Assembly: GCF_000753735.1 (NCBI RefSeq)
Contig: NZ_JPIN01000012.1
Span: 62,001 to 126,000 of the forward strand
DNA: 64,000 nucleotides
Reading direction: 5' to 3'
Source: Pseudidiomarina atlantica
Lineage (GTDB): Bacteria; Pseudomonadota; Gammaproteobacteria; Enterobacterales; Alteromonadaceae
This document shows positions 58,203 through 64,000 of this stretch, piece by piece. The position numbers were made by a program, and so were the translations under genes. How positions within the stretch are numbered: position 1 is the first letter of the stretch; each line of letters starts with the position of its first letter. The notes under the pieces are model-generated. The model worked only from the letters and a program-made list of their open reading frames with translations, ran no database searches and was not told the DNA's origin.

Positions 58203-59572
58203 GTCTAGAACTCTCGAACGATACCATTGTTGCGCAAGCCACGCCTCCCGGGCGTGGTGGCGTCGGTATCGTTCGCGTCAGTGGCCCAGCAGCACGGCGC
58301 GTCGCCGAAACTCTGCTCGGCCATTGCCCTACCCCGCGTAAAGCCGAATACACGCCATTTCGTGATAGCCAAGGTCAATTGCTAGACGAAGGCATCGCGC
58401 TGTTTTTTGCTGGCCCCAATTCTTTTACCGGTGAAGATGTCCTTGAGCTGCAGGGACACGGCGGCCCTGTACTTATTGATATGATTATTAAAGCGATCCT
58501 CGACTTACCCGATGTGCGCCCCGCACGCCCGGGTGAGTTTAGCGAACGCGCCTTTTTAAACGACAAGCTTGATTTAACCCAAGCTGAAGCCATTGCCGAT
58601 CTTATCGACACTACCTCGGAACAAGCTGCCAAAGCTGCCCTACAAAGCTTACAGGGCGGTTTCTCACACGAGATCGACCAGTTGGTCGATGCGGTGATTG
58701 CGCTGCGCATGTTCGTTGAAGCCGCCATCGACTTTCCCGACGAGGAAATCGACTTTCTTAGTGACGGCAAAGTCGCTGCAGACTTGGAAGCCATTCTCGA
58801 CAATATGCACAGCGTCATGGTGCAAGCCAAGCAAGGCTCGTTGCTGCGAGAAGGCATGAAGGTGGTCATTGCTGGACGCCCCAACGCTGGCAAATCCAGC
58901 TTATTGAATGCCCTCGCTGGACGTGAATCCGCAATCGTGACCGCCATTGCCGGCACCACGCGTGATGTCTTACGCGAGCATATTCAAATTGACGGTATGC
59001 CACTGCATATCATTGATACCGCCGGCTTGCGTGAAAGCCCTGATGAAGTCGAACGCATTGGTATTCAACGCGCGTGGGACGAGATCCGAGGCGCTGACCG
59101 GGTACTCTTTATGGTCGACGCCACCGAAACAGACGCCGTCCATCCAGCCGATATTTGGCCTGAGTTTTTTGAGCAGTTGCCGGCCGAATTGCCCTTTACA
59201 GTGATTCGCAACAAAGTCGATTTAAATGCCGAACCAGTGCAAATTGAAACCATTGCTGGCATCCCTGTGCTGCATTTGTCAGCCAAAACCGGCCACGGTA
59301 TTGAACTGCTCCGCGAGCACTTGAAACAATGCGTTGGCTACCAAGCCACCAGCGAAGGCAGCTTCATGGCGCGCCGTCGTCATCTAACCGCGCTAGAAAA
59401 AGCACGTGAGCACTTACTTACTGGACAAGAAGCATTAGAGCAGCATGTTGCTGGTGAAATTCTGGCTGAAGAGCTACGCTTAGCGCAGCAACATTTGAAT
59501 GAAATCACCGGAGAATTCACCTCCGATGATTTGCTAGGTAAGATCTTTAGCTCCTTTTGCATCGGTAAATAA
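58199..59572 (+). CDS. mnmE: tRNA modification GTPase MnmE
   Basis: MnmE, with MnmG, installs the 5-carboxymethylaminomethyl group on wobble uridine. The 457-residue protein has the N-terminal folate-binding domain ([16 protein letters not shown]), a helical domain, the inserted G domain (GRPNAGKSS near 225-233, [12 protein letters not shown]) and the C-terminal CIGK motif with the essential Cys. It ends the rpmH-to-mnmE cluster. The partner mnmG is not in the window. Confidence 0.98.
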   Translation: MSLELSNDTIVAQATPPGRGGVGIVRVSGPAARRVAETLLGHCPTPRKAEYTPFRDSQGQLLDEGIALFFAGPNSFTGEDVLELQGHGGPVLIDMIIKAILDLPDVRPARPGEFSERAFLNDKLDLTQAEAIADLIDTTSEQAAKAALQSLQGGFSHEIDQLVDAVIALRMFVEAAIDFPDEEIDFLSDGKVAADLEAILDNMHSVMVQAKQGSLLREGMKVVIAGRPNAGKSSLLNALAGRESAIVTAIAGTTRDVLREHIQIDGMPLHIIDTAGLRESPDEVERIGIQRAWDEIRGADRVLFMVDATETDAVHPADIWPEFFEQLPAELPFTVIRNKVDLNAEPVQIETIAGIPVLHLSAKTGHGIELLREHLKQCVGYQATSEGSFMARRRHLTALEKAREHLLTGQEALEQHVAGEILAEELRLAQQHLNEITGEFTSDDLLGKIFSSFCIGK

Positions 59573-59588
59573 CCGCCCCCCATCGAGA

Positions 59589-59831
59589 CTAGTAAGTCTC
59601 GACGTCCGTAACTTTACCGTCCTCTATTAAAACACAGGCCATTCCAATCGTTAGTTCACCCGTAACTGACTTACCTAAAACTTGAAGAAACTCGGTGAGC
59701 CATTCGTCATCCTGTTGCATGCATAGTGATCCTAGCCTCAACATGCTTAACTCATTTTGAATTGCAGCCTCTCCTTCGGCGATGATCTCTTGTTCCTTCG
59801 TCGGTAAACCAAACAAAGCGCGCCATTCCAT
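59589..59831 (-). CDS. Small orphan hypothetical protein (80 aa)
   Basis: The 80-residue acidic protein begins MEWRALFGLPTKEQEIIAEGE and ends IEDGKVTDVETY. A good AAGGAG lies 9 bases before the ATG at 59831, so it is likely expressed. I do not recognise the family. It lies between mnmE and the hicAB module, on the opposite strand to both, in a stretch that looks accessory. A link to the toxin-antitoxin pair is possible but unproven. Confidence 0.6.
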   Translation of the reverse strand: MEWRALFGLPTKEQEIIAEGEAAIQNELSMLRLGSLCMQQDDEWLTEFLQVLGKSVTGELTIGMACVLIEDGKVTDVETY

Positions 59832-60047
59832 AACTTTCTCTCCTTGGGCTTAGACACTGCCATCATGCTGCACTCGAGCGACAATTTCAGTTGCACACAA
59901 TTCGCACATGAAATGACGTTTAACCTCGCCTTAAAATATGACTTTCGGAGCTCTCGGTAGGTTTGCCAAGAGCTATACTTATTAGACTCGTCACTTGCCA
60001 AAGTAAACATTTTTGATTACATTTTAACTTCATCACAAGGATGTGAA

Positions 60048-60242
60048 ATGAAACAACGTGAATTTCAACGTTGGCTTCAACGACAGGGTGTCGAAATACG
60101 ACAGGGCAAAAATCACTTAAAACTTTATTTCAGAGGAAAACAAAGTGTGATGCCACAACACCCGAGCAAGGAAATCGGCACTGCTTTACGCCAAGCCATT
60201 ATCAAACAATTGGGGCTAGATAAATGCAATACCCAGTCATAA
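60048..60242 (+). CDS. hicA: HicA-family mRNA interferase toxin
   Basis: HicA toxins are small double-stranded-RNA-binding-fold ribonucleases that cut mRNA. The 64-residue protein has the catalytic histidine His23 in GKNHLKLYF, then the conserved VMPQHPSKEIGTALRQAIIKQLG stretch (here residues 34-56). AAGGATG gives a ribosome binding site. The 3' end overlaps hicB by 19 bases, with the toxin first, which is usual for hicAB. Confidence 0.93.
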   Translation: MKQREFQRWLQRQGVEIRQGKNHLKLYFRGKQSVMPQHPSKEIGTALRQAIIKQLGLDKCNTQS

Positions 60243-60634
60243 TTGAGCCCGATGGTAACAATTACATGGCAAGCTTTCCGGATATTCCGGAGGCATTGAC
60301 CTGTGGCAAAACTTATCAAGACGCCTTGCTTCAAGCCCAAGACGCGTTACTTACTGCCTTTGAGTTTTACTTTGAAGATCAACGTAGTGTGCCTTTACCT
60401 TCACCCGCACAGGGTCGAGATACGGTAAATGTACCGGCAAGTGTTTGGGTTAAGGTGCTAGTGCTAAATACAATGTTGGAGCAACGGATTAGCCAAGCTG
60501 AACTCGCTAAACGAATGGGAACACGTAAACAGGAAATGCAACGCGTGATCAATTTAGGGCATAATACCAAAATCGACACGTTGAACAGAGCACTAGAGGT
60601 CATGGGAAAACGCCTGCAGGTCTCTGTTGACTAA
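60224..60634 (+). CDS. hicB: HicB-family antitoxin with C-terminal helix-turn-helix
   Basis: The 136-residue protein has the degenerate RNase-H-like HicB domain (YPVIIEPDGNNYMASFPDIPEALTCG region, residues 3-28) followed by a helix-turn-helix (ISQAELAKRMGTRKQEMQRVIN, about 89-110) that would bind the operator. It neutralises HicA and represses the pair. The promoter and operator should lie in the 216-base interval upstream of hicA, but no operator is obvious. Confidence 0.93.
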   Translation: MQYPVIIEPDGNNYMASFPDIPEALTCGKTYQDALLQAQDALLTAFEFYFEDQRSVPLPSPAQGRDTVNVPASVWVKVLVLNTMLEQRISQAELAKRMGTRKQEMQRVINLGHNTKIDTLNRALEVMGKRLQVSVD

Positions 60635-60669
60635 GCCTCACCCTCACACCCTACAACGAGAGTAACAAC

Positions 60670-61812
60670 ATGGGTCTTATCGTTAAGCTAGTCCTAGGTA
60701 TTGTTTTTGGTATTTTAATCGGCTTGTACATGCCGGAGTGGTTCACGCAATTATTGCTCACCTTTAAAAGTCTGTTTGGTGAGTTACTATTTTTCACCAT
60801 TCCACTATTAATTCTGTTCTTTATCACCAGCGGTATTGCTGGGCTGCCGCAGAATTCCGGCAAATTGTTGGGCCGCACGCTGGTGATTGCTTATCTCTCG
60901 ACCATTGTGGCGGGCATCGCAGCTTATTTCATCGCGAGTTTAGTGGTCCCCATGCTAACCGCCGCTGGCACCGATGCTAGTACCGCTACACAAGTGCTTG
61001 AGCCCTTCATTACTATGGATATTCCGCCAGTGTTCGGCATCATGACGGCACTGGTTTTGGCCTTTATTTTTGGCTTAGGCATCGCCGCCACTCAGGCAAC
61101 CGCGCTTAAGCAGCTGTCTGACCAAGGGCGAGATATCATCGAGCGCTTGCTGGCGAAAGTAATTATTCCGCTATTGCCGTTCTACATTGCCGGTGTCTTT
61201 GCCGGGATGGCGCATGCCGGAACTGTGTTCCAAACCCTGCAAACCTTCGGTGTCGTGCTGCTGATGGCAGTCGCATTACACTGGGTGTATCTCAGCGCTA
61301 TGTACGTGCTCGCTGGCTTGCGTCAAGGCCGTAGCCCGCTAATGCTGATCAAGAACATGCTACCGGCCTACTTTACTGCCTTAGGCACCATGTCGAGCGC
61401 TGCAACCATTCCTGTAACGCTGCGCTGCGCGCGCGAGAACAAGGTGAACGACGACGTCGCGGATTTTGTCATTCCACTTTGCGCAACGACTCACTTAGCT
61501 GGCTCAACCATTACTATTGTCAGTTGCGCGCTGGCGGTCATGTTTCTCCATGATTCGCTAGCGATTCCCTCGTTTTTCACTATTTTGCCGTTTATCATGA
61601 TGTTAGGTGTGGTCATGCTGGCAGCGCCAGGTGTGCCTGGTGGCGCGGTGATGTCTGCAGTAGGTCTACTCGGTTCTATGCTAGGCTTTGGTGAAACCGC
61701 TGTCGCGCTGATGATCGCCTTGTATATGGCGCAAGATAGCTTTGGTACCGCATGTAACGTCACAGGAGACGGCGCAATCGCGTTATTAGTGGATGACCGC
61801 AACAACAACTAA
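60670..61812 (+). CDS. Dicarboxylate/amino acid:cation symporter (DAACS family)
   Basis: The 380-residue inner-membrane protein is a sodium- or proton-coupled carrier of the glutamate/dicarboxylate (SLC1-like) family. Signatures are MSSAATIPVTL near residues 240-250 (the serine-rich hairpin), LCATTHLAGSTI near 269-280 and NVTGDGAIA near 365-373. It is slightly shorter than typical DAACS members (about 400-430). The substrate could be an amino acid or a C4-dicarboxylate. It overlaps the FUSC gene by 20 bases and lies 35 bases after hicB. Confidence 0.92.
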   Translation: MGLIVKLVLGIVFGILIGLYMPEWFTQLLLTFKSLFGELLFFTIPLLILFFITSGIAGLPQNSGKLLGRTLVIAYLSTIVAGIAAYFIASLVVPMLTAAGTDASTATQVLEPFITMDIPPVFGIMTALVLAFIFGLGIAATQATALKQLSDQGRDIIERLLAKVIIPLLPFYIAGVFAGMAHAGTVFQTLQTFGVVLLMAVALHWVYLSAMYVLAGLRQGRSPLMLIKNMLPAYFTALGTMSSAATIPVTLRCARENKVNDDVADFVIPLCATTHLAGSTITIVSCALAVMFLHDSLAIPSFFTILPFIMMLGVVMLAAPGVPGGAVMSAVGLLGSMLGFGETAVALMIALYMAQDSFGTACNVTGDGAIALLVDDRNNN

Positions 61813-63493
61813 GTTCGCGCAATTTGGTTTTGACTACACCCGTTTCCGGTTCGGTATTCGAACCGGAAGCGCTGCCTGTTTGGCGTTATTCTTGGCCTGG
61901 GCACTTGGCCTAGAACATCCACAATGGGCTGCTATGACCGTTTGGTCGGTATCACAGCCTACCCGAGGCTTACTGCTAGAAAAGGCCGGCTATCGAGCGC
62001 TAGGTACCATTATTGGTACCACTGTCGGCATCCTCATCGTAACGCTGACGCTTGATGCGACCTTTTACGCTGGATTATTACTGACGCTGTGGGTCGTGGG
62101 TTGCGTCTACACCTCGACCTTGCTGCATGGTTTGATTTCCTATGGTGCCGTGCTGGCTGGCTACTCAGCTTCCATGGTGGTACTGCTAACGCGCACCACC
62201 GATGCGTTACTCCCGCTCGGCATCGACCGCATGATCACCGTGATGCTGGGTATCTTTACTGCCCTTATCATCGGCTATTTGTTCACTTATAAACGTGCTG
62301 AACAAACCCTCGTCAACCGTGTGCGTCGACACACTGCGGCGAACTTGCAACTACTTGCTAAAGCCTTTGCCCAAGGCAGTATTGATAAGTTACCGATCCA
62401 CGAGCAGATCACCCAACTGGCGCACTTAGAAACCCAGCTTGCCGAGCACGGCACTGGTTCGCCTTCGGCGCATTTATCGGCGCGTTTGTTTCGACGCTTA
62501 CTGAACGCGCAATTAGGTATTTTTGCACAACTGGAGACGCGCTATTTTAGCGGCGAAGGTTTAACTGCGTCAGAACCCCTCAGTGAGGCCCTGAACACCT
62601 GCGCGCAAGCCATTATTGATAATGACATCAACGCCATGCGCACAAGTATCGCAGCATTACAGCCTTTGGTTGTCGAAACACCGCTGGCCGCCGCTTTCGC
62701 CGAGTTTGAGCAAGCGGCAACGGAACGTCTAGCCTTCCGTGAAAGTGGCGCCGCCGCGCAATCGGTGCGTGCTCCTTCGGTGTTGTTGCATCGTGACTGG
62801 CGTGGCGCCAAAGAGACTGCGCTACGCACTTTTGCGGTGATGGGACTCATAAGCATGTTTTGGGCGATCACCGGCTGGCCGCAAATTGGCTTTTTGCTAC
62901 TGGGTGCATCCGTAATGCTGACCCTATTTTCGACCGCAGAAAATCCGGCGAAGACCATGTATTACGTGTTCTTGGGACAAACGGCAGGCGCCAGCTTGGC
63001 ATTGTTGATTCAAGCTTTCTTATGGCCGCATACCGACAGCATTTTCACCATGCTGCTGTGTTTATTACCGGTAGTGCTGTTGGCGGGAATCCCCATGGCG
63101 CATAACCGCACCGCACCGGGTTCGATGGACGCTATCTTAGTATTTCTACTGTTAATGCAGCCCAATTTGCATTATGAATTTGACGCTTTTCAATCGGTCA
63201 GTATTGCGCTTGCAGTTATCGCGGCACCACTGTTGGCCATGGCCAGTTATCGGTTGGTATTTCCGACCAATTTGCGAAGCCGCCAGCGACATTTGCTGCA
63301 AGCGCTGGAGCGTGAGTTAAACGAACTGAACGAACGTAAACTTTCGGAACAACAATTGCTGCGCTATCGTGCGCGCTTCTATCATCGCTTGTTTAAACTC
63401 TATCAAATCGCTGACAAGCTCGACTTCAACGCCAAACTAACGGCTGCTCGCTGGCTCATTCGGGTGCAGCAGGCACTTGATCAACAGACATAA
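61793..63493 (+). CDS. FUSC-family exporter (AaeB-like)
   Basis: The 566-residue protein has an N-terminal six-helix membrane block (about 20-165), a soluble helical middle (about 170-330), and a second membrane block (about 345-490), then a basic helical tail. This is the FUSC (AaeB/YccS-like) architecture. AaeB exports aromatic carboxylic acids with the membrane fusion protein AaeA, but no aaeA-like gene is present here. The start overlaps the symporter gene by 20 bases, so the two are coupled. Confidence 0.87.
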   Translation: MTATTTKFAQFGFDYTRFRFGIRTGSAACLALFLAWALGLEHPQWAAMTVWSVSQPTRGLLLEKAGYRALGTIIGTTVGILIVTLTLDATFYAGLLLTLWVVGCVYTSTLLHGLISYGAVLAGYSASMVVLLTRTTDALLPLGIDRMITVMLGIFTALIIGYLFTYKRAEQTLVNRVRRHTAANLQLLAKAFAQGSIDKLPIHEQITQLAHLETQLAEHGTGSPSAHLSARLFRRLLNAQLGIFAQLETRYFSGEGLTASEPLSEALNTCAQAIIDNDINAMRTSIAALQPLVVETPLAAAFAEFEQAATERLAFRESGAAAQSVRAPSVLLHRDWRGAKETALRTFAVMGLISMFWAITGWPQIGFLLLGASVMLTLFSTAENPAKTMYYVFLGQTAGASLALLIQAFLWPHTDSIFTMLLCLLPVVLLAGIPMAHNRTAPGSMDAILVFLLLMQPNLHYEFDAFQSVSIALAVIAAPLLAMASYRLVFPTNLRSRQRHLLQALERELNELNERKLSEQQLLRYRARFYHRLFKLYQIADKLDFNAKLTAARWLIRVQQALDQQT

Positions 63494-63496
63494 AAA

Positions 63497-63520
63497 AAGC
63501 GCACTCAAGAGAGTGCGCTT
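63497..63520 (-). terminator. Terminator for the OmpA-like gene
   Basis: AAGCGCACTC pairs with GAGTGCGCTT around AAGA. On the minus strand it is followed by a run of T, so it ends the leftward OmpA-like transcript. Confidence 0.88.
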
Positions 63521-63540
63521 GGCGTTCTAAAGACGTGCTC

Positions 63541-64000
63541 TTATTCCACTGTATTCGGCACAATCCGCAACTCAACGCGACGGTTTAGCTGACGCCCTGT
63601 TTCGGTTTCGTTGGTGGCCACCGGTTGCGTCTCACCAAAGCCCATAGTGGTTACGCGACGTGAATCCACCGCATTACCCACCAAATGGTTGCGCACCGCA
63701 TTGGCACGGTTCAGCGACAATTGTTGGTTGTATTCCGCTGAGCCGGTGCTATCGGTGTGACCTTCAACGATCATCGTGGTTTTTTCGTACTGGTTCAAAA
63801 CCCGTGCCACATCGTTCAGCACTGGATTGAAGTTCGACGCGATGACCGCACTGTCGGTGGCAAAGGTAATGTTACTCGGCAATTGCAAGCGAATGGTATC
63901 GCCATCTCGAATAACCTGTACGCCGCTACCCGATAGTTCTTCGCGGAATTGCTCTTCTTGACGGTCCATGTACGAGCCAATTGCACTGCCAGCCAGCGCT
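63541..64000 (-). CDS. yiaD: OmpA-family lipoprotein, YiaD-like (partial, N-terminus outside window)
   Basis: The frame runs open to the right edge, so the N-terminus is missing. The visible 152 residues begin ALAGSAIGSYMDRQEEQF, the end of a glycine-zipper segment, followed by an OmpA-like peptidoglycan-binding domain. That domain has the strand FATDSAVIASNFNP, EGHTDSTGSAEYN, LSLNRANAVRNHLV and NRRVELRI. It anchors the outer membrane to peptidoglycan. The combination of zipper and OmpA domain is that of YiaD. The internal ATG at 63969 is not the start. Confidence 0.88.
   Translation of the reverse strand, partial: ALAGSAIGSYMDRQEEQFREELSGSGVQVIRDGDTIRLQLPSNITFATDSAVIASNFNPVLNDVARVLNQYEKTTMIVEGHTDSTGSAEYNQQLSLNRANAVRNHLVGNAVDSRRVTTMGFGETQPVATNETETGRQLNRRVELRIVPNTVE

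Noticed and set aside
59747-60010. Minus-strand frame of 87 codons upstream of hicA
   Set aside because: It overlaps the better-supported 80-residue gene, lacks a good ribosome binding site, and its composition is unlike a protein.

Overview
The window reads as a chromosomal segment of a marine gammaproteobacterium. The gene set and order (dnaA-dnaN-recF-gyrB beside rpmH-rnpA-yidD-yidC-mnmE; dprA-smg-yrdD-tsaC-hemF facing def-fmt-rsmB-trkA; polA near engB, yihI and a cytochrome c4; fadBA beside slt) is that of Alteromonadales. Two exported S9 peptidases, a peptidase-like amidohydrolase and many cyclic-di-GMP proteins would suit Idiomarinaceae (Idiomarina or Pseudidiomarina). The family assignment is an inference from remembered gene content, not from a search. 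I see no rRNA or tRNA gene, prophage, insertion sequence or CRISPR array. Nearly all of the window is ordinary core genome.

Layout. 1-1.5 kb: a likely sulfur-detoxification pair (persulfide dioxygenase-like enzyme and YeiH-type exporter). 1.7-9.2 kb: yeeN, then a TPR-GGDEF diguanylate cyclase flanked by two lipoprotein prolyl-oligopeptidase-family peptidases. 9.2-15.4 kb: a GST, a DUF502-esterase pair, purEK, two neighbouring membrane GGDEF proteins (one with a degenerate active site) and an isochorismatase-family hydrolase. 15.4-21.5 kb: a cold-shock gene with a near-consensus promoter and long leader, a TPR/transglutaminase-like lipoprotein, cysE, a secreted amidohydrolase, DUF2489-yihI and cytochrome c4. 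21.5-26.4 kb: engB, an EamA permease, a UGA-interrupted small membrane gene, a candidate Spot 42-like RNA and polA. 26.9-33 kb: a small hypothetical gene, aroE and a truncated haemoglobin whose start codons overlap, then the hemF/tsaC/yrdD/smg/dprA/LysM operon. 33-41 kb: def-fmt-rsmB-trkA, with trkH-yigZ-slt on the other strand. 41-49 kb: fadBA, tusA, a structured intergenic repeat, a GNAT acetyltransferase, tag and glyQS. 49-59.6 kb: the origin-proximal gyrB-recF-dnaN-dnaA and rpmH-rnpA-yidD-yidC-mnmE clusters, with two perfect ParB-binding (parS) palindromes inside recF and paired DnaA boxes between dnaA and rpmH. 59.6-64 kb: a small orphan gene, a hicAB toxin-antitoxin module, a dicarboxylate symporter, a FUSC-type exporter and the end of an OmpA-like lipoprotein.

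No single locus looks like a large undescribed system. The signals most worth following are the two candidate small RNAs near polA/engB that share a sequence motif, the small gene with an in-frame UGA, the cruciform-like repeat after tusA, the operator-plus-hairpin between slt and fadB, the parS sites that impose a repeated peptide on RecF, and the degenerate GGDEF protein next to an intact paralogue.
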